DNA of 64,000 nt from Acanthamoeba lenticulata (Eukaryota > Discosea > Longamoebia > Acanthamoebidae). The notes beneath the pieces were generated by a model. That model worked only from the letters and a program-made list of their open reading frames with translations, did not search any database and was not told where the DNA came from. The first letter of the stretch is position 1. Each line of letters starts with the position of its first letter. Shown piece by piece: positions 48,301 to 57,520 of the stretch. The stretch spans positions 1-64,000 of the forward strand of contig NAVB01000113.1 in assembly GCA_002179805.1 (NCBI GenBank), given 5' to 3'. The position numbers were made by a program, and so were the translations under genes.

Positions 48301-49259
48301 CGCCGTCAAGCTGATCGGTGCGAAGGAAGCACGCCCCGGAGCGCTCCGTCGTGCGCAGCAGCAGCATGTCGGCCGGTAGGCGCTGGTTGGTGTCGATGAG
48401 GATGAAATGGCCCACGCGAATGTCGGCGGCGGTGATAGTCACGGGCCCGGCTTCGGTGAGGCGCTGATAGCGCTGCAGGTTGAGCTCGCGGTCGCGGTAC
48501 CATCGCTTGAAGTCGTCGTAGGCCTCCTTGAGCATGGTCAGCGTGATGACAAAGACCAGCGGCGCGATGTACGTGAACAAGAACCCGACCTGGAACGCCG
48601 GCACGAACTGGGAGAGGGCCACAATGAGGAAGTAGAGGTTGAAGAAGAACTTGAACTGCTCGTAGAGGACGACCGGCAGGAAGGTGAGCGGCGTGTATTT
48701 CTGGTTGCGCGTGACGTTGGGCGGGTAGGCTTGCGCCCGCGCCCGCGCTGCCGCGCCCTCGCCCCCAGCCTCGGCCAGGAACAGCACACGCCCGCCGGCC
48801 GCTCCCGTCCGCCTACCGCCCAGCCGTCGCGGCAACCACGATCGAAGTCGCAACCACCATGTGGGCCCGCGTGCCTGGCGTGCGCGTGCTATTGTGAGCA
48901 CAAAGAAGGGCGTCCAAATCGACCTGCCAGGCACACGATGCGCAAACTGATGCCACGTGGCGTACCAGTGCGGGAGGACGACGAAGCGTCTCGAGATCGT
49001 CGAGGCTGCCTGTGGGGGTGGTGATGGGGCGATGTATAGGCAATGCTTTGCTGTTGCCTTCCTCTTCATCTTCAGAAGAGACCGTTCGCTTGCCCTTGCG
49101 ATCTGAAGATGGCGTATGTAAGGGCTGCAACTCAACGTCCTCCTGGGCGTCTGTCTCCTGCAGCATTACGTCATCCTCTTCGTCAGGCTCTTCATCGTCT
49201 AGGGGGAGCTCCCACTGTGGCACGGCTTCAAATCCTCCCCTCTTCGCCACGCCCCTCAT
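45352..49259 (-). CDS. NEO1: P4-type ATPase, phospholipid flippase of the Neo1/ATP9 group
   Basis: Starts [20 protein letters not shown], an acidic cytosolic region, then a first intron around 48800. The body contains [20 protein letters not shown], the DGET motif in [24 protein letters not shown] of M4, the phosphorylation site [36 protein letters not shown], and [14 protein letters not shown] of the hinge. The last spans run to [20 protein letters not shown] at the C-terminus. PISL in M4 plus the short N-terminus places it with Neo1p/ATP9A/B, flippases of Golgi and endosome that act without a CDC50 subunit. A linker between the A and P domains has a Gly/Asp-rich insert (about 48100-48180). 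Confidence 0.93.
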
Positions 49260-49342
49260 CTGCTTCTTTGTCGTTTTCTTTTTTTAATTTTTTTCTATTT
49301 ATTTTTGTTGGCTTGGCCTCATGCAACGCGCGCTTTGTGCGC

Positions 49343-50531
49343 TCACTCGTCCGCAGGCCCACCGAGGAGGGCGAGCTTCTCGACGCCCTGGATGCAGAGG
49401 GCGAGGCATGCGTTCTCCACCTTCTTGACGCTGGCCTCCATGACACCAATCTTCTGGCTCAAATCGTTCCTCTTGTCCAGCCTGAGCTTTTGGAAACCTG
49501 TGAAATGCCTCGGCTCAGTTAGTCATTGGGCACATGTGGAATGGAGAGACGTCTTTCAGGCACTCACGCACCCTCAAAGATGGCCTGGATGAAGCCTCGA
49601 ATGGCGTGAGCCTCCTCCACTTGCCCGGCATTGATAGCACCAATGGCCTTTCGCATGAGCTCGCCTGTCAAGTCTGCGCGCATACACCACCACGTCATGA
49701 GTCAGTCGCCATGCCCTACCGGCAGAGCAAAGCGGCAGCAAGGACTGAGTACCGGCGATACCGAGCAGGTAGTCCTCCTCGTTGACGAAAAACTCCACAT
49801 GCTGCAGGTACCCACGTTTAGCACCATCATTGAGCGAACGTAAGGGGGGCGGCCGTACGTTGGGCGAACCGGTGCGAATGAGGTCCTCCACCTCATCGCG
49901 GGTGATGAGGGTGGAGTGCTTGATGAAGTGGAGGAAGGAGACAGCTTCGATGAACTCTTGGAGCCCTGGGCTGAAGGCTCGTCGGTAACGCCAGTACTCG
50001 TGGTCTACCAGCGAACGTCCACAAGAACGATGTTGGTGGAGAGAAAGAAAGAAAGGAGGCTGAGGCATATACCCTTGAGTTCGACCGTGATCTTCTCGAT
50101 AGTGGCAAGGATGGGTGCCAAATCGGTGTCGGCTTGCTTAAGTAGAGTGTCACGGTCATCATTTCGCTGGAGAAGAAAGATGAGCCGTTTGCTTGCGATC
50201 GTCACGTCTCGTGACAGCTTCACCAACCGCTCGTGTCGATCGTTCTAGCAAGGTCACGTGTAAGCAAGCATTGGTCGCAAGCTTAAATGAGCCATACCTG
50301 ATCATCAAGGATCGTAGAGTAGGATTGGAAAAGGCTTATGATAGGGCTGTCCTTGGGGATCTCCCTGCGCGGCTTTTTGTTTGCTGCTTGAGCATCAAGG
50401 ACATCTGAAGCGCCTGCTTCGCTTGGCGTGCGCTGGCGCCGCCCTCCCCTTCCTCCTCTGCCACCACGCCCGCCTCGGCCCCTACCACCACTCGCAACTT
50501 GCTCTCTTGGCTCTGCAGCTTCGCCTTCCAT
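49343..50531 (-). CDS. TSNAX: Translin-associated protein X (TRAX)
   Basis: A basic, Arg/Gly-rich N-terminal region (SGGRGRGGRGGRGGRGGRRQ) is followed by ISLFQSYSTILDDQ, NDRHERLVKLSRDVTIASKR, LIFLLQRNDDRDTLLKQA, RRAFSPGLQEFIEAVSFLHF, VNEEDYLLGIAGDLTGELMR and VKKVENACLALCIQG, ending GGPADE. HERLVKLSRD and DYLLGVADLTGELMR are the TRAX signatures; translin lacks the first. With translin it forms the C3PO nuclease that trims tRNA leaders and RISC passenger strands. The acidic catalytic residues (E in LQEFIEAV, D/E in GDLTGELMR) are present. I prefer ATG 50531 (MEGEAAEPRE) because upstream codons overlap the opposite gene's start region. Confidence 0.9.
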
Positions 50532-50676
50532 CTCGTTCGTTTGCTTGCGCGTGTCGGGAGAGTTTCTTTTGCATTTCCTCCTGTTTCCTGAATTCTTGGA
50601 AAGCTCGGGCTGTGCTTTGTTGGGGGAGCAGCTACGCCGCTTCTTTGCTCTCTCCGCATCACAGCATCTTAACAGC
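50532..50676. promoter_or_regulatory. Bidirectional promoter region between TSNAX and the p32 gene
   Basis: About 145 bp between two divergent start codons (50531 minus, 50677 plus). Both genes must start transcription here. In the TSNAX frame the sequence is open up to the p32 ATG, and an in-frame ATG at 50687 would make the coding regions overlap head to head. Confidence 0.5.
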
Positions 50677-51826
50677 ATGCGTCGCATCTCGTCCGTTGTT
50701 TTGCCCTCGAGGATCGTGTCGTCCACCCTTGTGCGGTCGGCGGTGTTGGGTCAGGGCCGCCTCGCTGCCACCTACGCCACCACCAAGAAGAGTACGTTCC
50801 CGGTCTGGGTTAATCTTGTTATCAAAATTCAGTTCATGATTTTTATGCATCTGGTAGTGCTGCTATGCTGGGGCAATTTAATCTCACTGTAATCACATTT
50901 CATCCCGATGCAGGGAATGCGGAGACCGAGCTGCATACCTACTTTGAGAAGGAGGTGGAGCTCATTGACCAAGATGAGGAGGCCAAGGCGCAAGACGAGG
51001 ATAACAATAAGCACTTGAACGATTGGGCCAAGCGCTTCCACTTCACCGTCGACATGGGCAAGACAGAGATTGTCGCCACCAAGAAGGATGCTGCCCTTAA
51101 CGCTGAGTACGCTCAACTCATCTCCTTGCGAGATCTGCGATTTTTCACAATTAATCTCGTCCTACGTCATCACAGCGTAACCGTCAAGATTGATCCCAAC
51201 ATTGAGGACGCCGACAACTACGATGACGAGCAGGCCGAGGAAGATGAGGAGGGTGAGGACAACACCAAGGAGGCTGAGACTCAGGAGGAGGGTGAGGAAG
51301 AGGAGGAGGAGCAGGAACAGGCCGTACGTTTGCCCTTTGCCCTCCATTCCCAAGCAGCGTCCGCTTATCGCCGTTATCCTCACCTCGTCACTGCGTTGTG
51401 TCGGGTCCGCCCTCATTAGGATGGCTTCGGAAGCGTGCATTTCTCGGTGGAGGTGAAGAAACCCGAGCAGGTCATGACCCTCTACGGTGTGGTGTCGGAG
51501 TCCACTGTGGCGGTGACTGAGGTCGCCTTCCTGGGCGCTGATGGCACCGAGAAGTCGAACTACGACGTCCAGCGCCTCGATGATGAGGGTCAGGAGAAGT
51601 TCCGCCTCTACCTTAGCTCGCTGGGCATCAACGATTCCTTTGTTCCGGCCGCCTACGCCGCTGCTCACCTTCACGATGAGAAGGGTACACAGACACCATC
51701 AACCAAATCGATGTCATGTATTCATTGTTCTGCTGCGGTGCTCACTCCTTGTTGTGTTTCTTCTTCTCGCGTGCAGCCTACCGCCAGTGGGTCAACGACG
51801 TGCTGTCCTTTACCGGCAAGCAGTAA
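50677..51826 (+). CDS. C1QBP: Mitochondrial p32/MAM33-family acidic matrix protein
   Basis: The N-terminus MRRISSVVLPSRIVSSTLVR is a typical presequence. The body has ELHTYFEKEVELIDQDEEAK, DWAKRFHFTVDMGKTEIVAT, VTVKIDPNIEDADNYDDEQA, a long acidic run, FSVEVKKPEQVMTLYGVVSE and QRLDDEGQEKFRLYLSSLGI, and it ends YRQWVNDVLSFTGKQ. This is the MAM33/p32 (C1QBP) mitochondrial glycoprotein family, a trimeric acidic chaperone of the matrix needed for mitoribosome function. The C-terminal helix and WV(N)DV are characteristic. AATAAA at 51858-51863 lies 32 bp past the stop. Confidence 0.93.
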
Positions 51827-51850
51827 GCAGCCATGTTGCTGTTGTCTGCC

Positions 51851-52054
51851 TCAGCGCAATAAAATGCCTTTTTTTTTGCTATGCATCAGTCCCGTCTTGG
51901 CGATCGCGACGCCAACTTTGGTCTCGTGTTCGCTAACTACACGGCGCTCAAGAACCTCATGGCCCTCGTGCAGCACGGTTGTGTGTCCCATAATGAGGGT
52001 GACGAAGGAGATACAGAAGACGATGAAGCAGAGCCCAATGGCCTTAATTCGCAA
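51851..52054 (-). CDS. Doubtful small hydrophobic ORF
   Basis: A minus-strand frame reads RIKAIGLCFIVFCISFVTLI, then MGHTTVLHEGHEVLERR and a basic end. One membrane-like segment followed by polar residues is what makes it stand out. There is no ATG: the first codon used would be TTG, so an upstream exon would be needed, and a possible acceptor (CTGCTAAG) sits at about 52060. It overlaps a plus-strand frame (51881-52249) of similar length. I cannot tell which, if either, is expressed. Confidence 0.15.
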   Translation of the reverse strand: MRIKAIGLCFIVFCISFVTLIMGHTTVLHEGHEVLERRVVSEHETKVGVAIAKTGLMHSKKKGILLR

Positions 52055-52455
52055 CGCAGGCCCTTAGCAGAGGTGGTGGCGCTTCGGCATGCCCCTATTC
52101 CTCTTCCTGAAGCCTGCCAGAGCAGCGTCGGGCCGTTGCTGCGTGAGCCAGCCCCTGCCGTTCCCCGGACGGGCTGCTGCGTGCGCATCCCACAGCACCC
52201 CATCAATGAACTCAAGAAGAAGAACGAGGAGCAAATACTAACAAAATAGCTGCACTCCCGTGAACAAGTGAACAACCATACTTCGGACGAGGACATAACG
52301 ATGCTGGCCTTCGCGTCCACTCGAGTGCTCCAGTTTGTACTGAGCCTTCTCGCCGGGGCGCCTTTGGCTTCTTTCTTGCTGCTCCCCGCCACGCTTTCGC
52401 TTTCCTGCGGCGTCTCCCTCGTCGACCTGGCCCGAAGATCCTCACTCCGACTAAT

Positions 52456-52776
52456 CATGGAGAACAATGGCGTAGGGCTCACCACGTCGGGAGTCATTAA
52501 GGAGAACGGAACCTACCAGAGCCATCAAGCAGATCACAAGCGCCGACGGCATAGTGCCGGTCCTGGTCGGCGAGTACGGACCTTCGCAGGACGGCATCAA
52601 CCTCGACACGGGCGGTTCGGCGGTCGTCCAGGTGGTGCAGCAGTGCCGCTTGGGGCTGGCAGCTTAACGCGGGCCTCGGCGCCGATTACAACGGCCAACC
52701 AACTTCGTTCGGCCTGGATTGGCCTCCGGACTCCGAAACTTTCGAACAAAACGCAGTTAAGGTGCTGTGTTTGTGA
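52456..52776 (+). pseudogene. Remnant of a glycoside hydrolase family 5-like gene, frameshifted
   Basis: Three consecutive plus-strand pieces in different frames resemble the C-terminal part of a GH5-type cellulase: MENNGVGLTTSGVIKENGT, then RAIKQITSADGIVPVLVGEY followed by GPSQDGINLDTGGSAVVQVV, then AAWGWQLNAGLGADYNGQPT and SFGLDWPPDSETF. VGEYGPS would carry the nucleophile glutamate of GH5, and AWGWQLN is its usual substrate-side tryptophan motif. The frame changes between the first and second pieces (about 52515) and between the second and third (about 52640) have no good splice sites, and the catalytic-acid region upstream is missing. It looks like a decayed copy; no repaired version was worked out. 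Confidence 0.6.
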
Positions 52777-52943
52777 ACCCTTACCAAGAACTGCAGTTAT
52801 GTTTAGCCACCGGCAGTGGATTGGTCGCAGGCTGGGAAATGGTTTTGACTCCGAAATGGTCGTAAGCAGCTAAATAGTCCTGAATCACTGTCTCCTTTTC
52901 CACCACAGCCGCATCCCGCCTCAAGCCACCTCACATCTAGACC

Positions 52944-54236
52944 ATGACACACGCTGGTTACTTAGCCCTTGTGGCTGTCGTGTTCATGCTGGTCGCCGTT
53001 GTGCCCTCCGAGGCCTGGAGGAACGAGACTCGCGTCGTCTACACGTGCAGCTTCACTCTCACCACCCTCTACTACCCAGCCCCCGACCGCGAAGACGTAC
53101 CCCTGCCCTACAACGAGAGTAGCGCCGACGCCAACTTCGGCTTCTACCTCAGACAACTGTGGGCCGACTTCCTCGCCTCTGGGGGAGTGCCGCCGTTCAA
53201 CGTCGTGGACAACAATCAGTTCGTTTCCAGCCAGTCCGGCACGCTGAGCCCGATGTGGGTGGTGCGGACGATCAACAACATCACGGCGCCTCGACTGGCC
53301 GAGGCCAGGCCGGTGGTTGAAGGAACTATCGAGGCCGAGAACGACTGCTGGACCGCCTTGGGGTTGTTGCACAACCGGTACAGCCTGATGGCCACCTACG
53401 TCGCGGCCTCGCTCGAGATGGCTCTCTACGGGACCAACGCCAGCATCGGCTACTTTAGCGAGTATAACCTGAGAGAACAGGTCATCTCCGAGCGGTACTA
53501 CACCGTCCTCGTGCCCACGGAGGAGGACTTTTGCAGCGTCAATTTCGCCGGCTCCTTCTCGGTGGACCGACAGCTCACCAACATTGCCAACGACCCCTTT
53601 GAGCTCTTCCGACAAGAACTTGCTGGACTTGGGGTCAACCTGACTCTCTTCTTTGATCAGCCCTGGTTCTACGCGAACCTGCAGAACAGGTACCAGTTGA
53701 GCTTCTACGCTTCCTTGCGCGTGCTCAAGAGCGACTCCTTCGGCCTCACGTCTCTTCTCCGTCCGGCCGTCGAGCGCACCGTCGAACGGCTTACCAACCC
53801 GCCTTATGACAACTCGGAGCTTCGCATCAACAGTTCGCTTGCATGCTGGCAGCCACCGCCCGTGACAGGGTGCGCGCAGGTCTCGGCCAAGCTTGAATCC
53901 GGAGCCCCGTTCGCCATCAACGTCTCGGCGACCAACATGACCACCGAACACCTGACGGAGACCTTCTTGATTGGACTCATCACAGAGGCGGAAACTTCGG
54001 GGAAGATCTTCAACATCGACATTCACGTCGATTCGATTGCTGCCGTGCCGCTGGAGGAGCCTGACACCATACAGGTCGGCGTACGCGTGGCCTACTGGGT
54101 CAACGCCAAGGACGAGTCCAAGGCCGCTTCGACCATCGGCCGCTACGTTACCGCCGCGCTTGAGGCCGCTGCCGTCGAAGTCGTCGCCAGCAACCTCTAC
54201 GAGGTGAATTACACCATCACCCCGTGTCGCCACTAG
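52944..54236 (+). CDS. Secreted N-glycosylated protein, intronless, unknown function
   Basis: A single 430-residue open frame with a signal peptide (MTHAGYLALVAVVFMLVAVV, cleavage likely near SEA). At least nine NxS/T sites are visible (NET, NES, NIT, NAS, NLT, NSS, NVS, NMT, NYT), and cysteines are few and spread. There is no membrane span after the signal peptide and no GPI-type hydrophobic tail. Two stretches near the end (ETFLIGLITEAETSGKIFNI, VRVAYWVNAKDESKAASTIG) read like alpha/beta repeats. I do not recognise the family. It is the only long gene here without introns apart from the tRNA-binding protein, and its codon use is GC-rich like the neighbours. Candidates are extracellular or cyst-wall proteins (speculation). 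Confidence 0.85.
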   Translation: MTHAGYLALVAVVFMLVAVVPSEAWRNETRVVYTCSFTLTTLYYPAPDREDVPLPYNESSADANFGFYLRQLWADFLASGGVPPFNVVDNNQFVSSQSGTLSPMWVVRTINNITAPRLAEARPVVEGTIEAENDCWTALGLLHNRYSLMATYVAASLEMALYGTNASIGYFSEYNLREQVISERYYTVLVPTEEDFCSVNFAGSFSVDRQLTNIANDPFELFRQELAGLGVNLTLFFDQPWFYANLQNRYQLSFYASLRVLKSDSFGLTSLLRPAVERTVERLTNPPYDNSELRINSSLACWQPPPVTGCAQVSAKLESGAPFAINVSATNMTTEHLTETFLIGLITEAETSGKIFNIDIHVDSIAAVPLEEPDTIQVGVRVAYWVNAKDESKAASTIGRYVTAALEAAAVEVVASNLYEVNYTITPCRH

Positions 54237-54495
54237 TGGCGCCAAACAACGCCTCGTGTGTGGTCTCATGAAAGAGTCTTTAATGGTGTTCACATGTTTT
54301 CTGCAACCTAGAACGGCCAAAGAGAACCTCGAGGTAGAAATGCTATGTACAAAGCTTTATTAAAGGGGTTGACGTGGGAGAGAGTACATCACCGGGCACA
54401 AGCCTTCTCTAAACAATAATGAAGCTGAAGTGGTTGGGAGGCAAAGTGAATACTAACAAAGCAACGAAGGCTTGGGGGTGTTAGGAGCGAGCGGA

Positions 54496-57246
54496 TCAGA
54501 AGGCTGCGGCCTGCGCAGCCGAGGCGCGCACGGGCGGAGTCGAGGCAGCCGCCACGCTGGTTGCGGCTGACTGCAGGAGCGAGGCGTCGCACACGGCTGC
54601 CAGGGACTCGCGGAAGTGGGGCATCCGCTCGAACAGATCGGCGAACAGGGCTGACTCCACGACCTTGGTAAAGTGGCCGTTGTAGGTGAACCGGATGTAC
54701 TCTTGGCACCGCTTCTCGAGGTACCAGGCCGAGTAGATGTTGGCGATCTCGAGCAGCTTGGCGATGTTGTCCAGCTCGAGGCTGTCGGCGAGGAAGGCCT
54801 CGCACCTAAGCTTGAGCGCGTCCAGGCCATAGATGTCGGCCGCCCGCAGGACGTCCACCACGCATGCCTCGTCGAGCTCCACGCGGCCCTTGTAGATGAA
54901 CTCGACGATCTTGTACATCGTGTCGAATTCCACGTCGCGCACCACGATCGTCTGCAGTCCTCCCTTGCTGTGGTTGGCCTGCTGCTCGCGGCGCCTCCGA
55001 GGCAGGTGCTTGTGCTCCGGCGAGACGCCCCGCTTGCGCTTCTTCTTCGCATCCTTGGCTTTGGCCTTGCCCTTCCCTTTGCCCTTGCTCTTGCTCTTGG
55101 CCTTGGCCGGAGAGGACTTTGCCTTGCGCTCGGACTTGGCTGCGTCCTTCCTCGAGGGGGCGACGTCCATCTCGATGTCTTCATCTTCCTCCATCCTGAC
55201 TGCGCCTTCCGCCAGGTTCAATTGTTCATCTTCTTCCTCATCCTCGACGTCATCATCATCGCCACCGCCGTCGTTCTCGCGGTCCTTCTCCTCGCCGCTC
55301 TCCTTGCCATTGCCCTCGGCTCCTTCTTGCTCGTCTTCTTCCTCCTCTTCGCCGACCGACTGCTGGCGGTCGCGGTCCCACCGGAGGAGCAGCGCGGCAA
55401 ACACCTTGCAGCGAGCCGACATAATCGCCCGGTGGCAGTAGATGCGCCCCATCACGGCCGCGTCGGCCTCCACGTCGCCCTTCCTCGTGCGTGACATGAA
55501 CGATGATGAAGATGATGAAGATGAAGACGACGAAGATGATGTAGACGAGTCGTGGCGTGGGACGGCGAGGACCAAATCGGCAAACATTTCGCGCCTGTTG
55601 AAGAGCACTCCGAGGTCGTCGTCTAGCGCGTCGCGCTCACGCGGGAGGTCGTCTCGCAGGGGCGGCGACGAGGACAACGTGGCCGGGGCTGCGGAGAATC
55701 CGCGCGTGAGGAGTTCAATATCGAGGTTCATGTTCTTGCACAGGCTCAAGAGGGCCTCGTGCTGTATCTCGTTGCCGGGCCGCTTCAGCAGCGGCGACAT
55801 CAGCAACGTGCGCAGCGTCTCTGGCGTGTCGTTCAACGCAAACGTTCTCCTGTTTTTTGTTTTTTGTTGGCAATTTCTCACGAAATGAAACCGAAGGAAG
55901 GGACGAACCAGAGGAAGTGGCGAGCGCGTTCGCCAAACTTGGAGGAGAACTGCTCAAGGCAGAGGATGGCCAGCGTGACGACCGACCACAGCGGGTCGCT
56001 GTCGCCCTGTCGCACGTCATGAACGAGCCGCAGAAGAGGCACGAACGGCTGCAACGTGCGCCACGAGTTCTTGATCACGATCTTGTACTGGCGCAAGCAG
56101 TTTCGCAGGAACGCAAACGCGCCATTGTCTTCCAACAACGGCCTGTCATTGTCGCCCCCCACCAAGCCCGCGCGAGCCGTCTTCAGTCATCCATGCGCAG
56201 ATGCCAGACGACAAACGAAGGGGAGGGGAAGAGAAGGAGAAGAGGAAGGGGACCGGTGGATGCGGTTGTAGGCGAGGTTGCCGATGGTGAGGCACAGAAG
56301 GAACTTGATACACTCGAGCTCATTGCTGCTCTCATCGCGCCGGCGGAACACGCGTTCGCGCACCATAAAATGCAGAAACTCCATCACCCCCTTGTTCACC
56401 AGCACCCCCTGTGCGTCGCCATCCATTGAAAAAGAGGAAGGCCATCATCAGAACAAGGCGCCTGCGATTCTCGGGAGGGTCGTGACGGAGGGAAGAGGCC
56501 GCATGTACGTGAAGATCGTTCTTCTTGCCGCTGTCATAGTGGCTCTCGCACACGTTCTGGATGATGGCGCTCATGGTCTGCAAGAAGTCCGCCCACTGCG
56601 GGTGGCCTTTTTCGTACTTGATCTTGTGGAAAGTGGTCATCACCGCATCCACGCCGCCTTTCATTTCCCCCCAAAGTCACGTCAGCGGCGCTCCCTGGGC
56701 AGAGACTCTGGCGGAGGGAGGGGAGGGCCGCAGTACCGTAGAGAACGACGAGCGGCTTGTTTTCCTCGTGTGCCGAGATAGCCCACACGCACGAAAGAGA
56801 CTCAAGGCACAGGAGGTCGTCGATGGCTTTTTTGGAACAAGTGGGCTCGACCTGGTAAGACTCGAGAAAGCCGGAAAAAGATGAAGAAGAAGAAGAAGAA
56901 GAAGGGGGAGGAAGTACCGGGTTGGTCACCGTCCCAGGAGGGGCGGAAGAGGGAGGCCTGCTGTATGGCCTGCCAGGCAGCAGCTGAGCTGCCGGCGACG
57001 AGGGCTTTGCGGGTGTCACCCGAAACGTACTCGTGTAGAAGCTGGAACATGCCCAGACGACGCGCTTTGTCTGGGTCGGCAAGCCCCGCGATGGCCTCCT
57101 CTACCGTAAAGTCATCCTCTTCCTACCCCTCTGCTTTATGAGGGGGAAGGGCATTTTTCGGAAGGAAGAAGCTCGGAAGGACGCACAATGACATCAAGGG
57201 GAAGCGCCCCCTGGTTATGATGATGGTGGTGGTGAGCACCGTTCAT
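54496..57246 (-). CDS. Armadillo-repeat plus BTB protein (ABAP1/ARIA-like) with large insert in the BTB domain
   Basis: Exon 1 gives MNGAHHHHHHNQGALPLDVI, with six histidines, spliced to EEDDFTVEEAIAGLADPDKA. Several exons carry armadillo-type helices (LLCLESLSCVWAISAHEENK, LECIKFLLCLTIGNLAYN, NGAFAFLRNCLRQYKIVIKN, DPLWSVVTLAILCLEQF). The last exon has the BTB domain: REMFADLVLAVPRHD, a Ser run and later CHRAIMSARCKVFAALL, then an insert of about 110 residues with acidic and lysine-rich runs, then VVRDVEFDTMYKIVEFIYKG, ADIYGLDALKLRCEAFLADS and IANIYSAWYLEKRCQEYIRF. ARM-BTB proteins serve as Cullin-3 adaptors or transcription regulators in plants and amoebae. The start is ATG 57246. Confidence 0.85.
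55499..55552 (-). repeat. Triplet repeat coding for polyserine in the BTB protein
   Basis: On the coding strand, TCA/TCT/TCG-type triplets give a run of about 14 serines just after the first BTB strands. A neighbouring region (about 55240-55360) codes for acidic runs. Triplet repeats in coding exons are common in amoebae. Confidence 0.8.
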
Positions 57247-57520
57247 GTTTGGTGCCGGTAACAGGCCTTGTTAGTACTGTCTTCGTGTACCCTTCTCTAA
57301 GCTTACGGCCTGTCCTGTTTGTTTGTTGAGCTGACTTGGCAAACGGGGGGGGGGGGCGGAAACCAAAAAGCTGCGTTCAACTTCGGGGTTGAGCCAATCG
57401 TCGTTGAGTAAGCCGAATTTTCGGCGACTCTCAACCAAGAGAAACCTATTTCCTGACCTTTTTTTTTGAAAACTCGACAGACGTATTTTGCAAGAGATTG
57501 GCACAAAGGCCCTAGTCACG

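Noticed and set aside
52962..54320. 452-codon minus-strand frame opposite the secreted glycoprotein
   Set aside because: It mirrors the plus-strand codon structure and starts outside any promoter; the plus strand has a signal peptide and glycosylation sites.
54673..55494. 273-codon plus-strand frame opposite the BTB protein
   Set aside because: Leucine- and alanine-rich shadow of triplet repeats; the other strand holds the BTB domain.
57217..57234. Six-histidine codons suspected of being vector sequence
   Set aside because: They lie in a natural first exon with proper splice donor and flanking amoeba sequence; no cloning sites or vector backbone are present.
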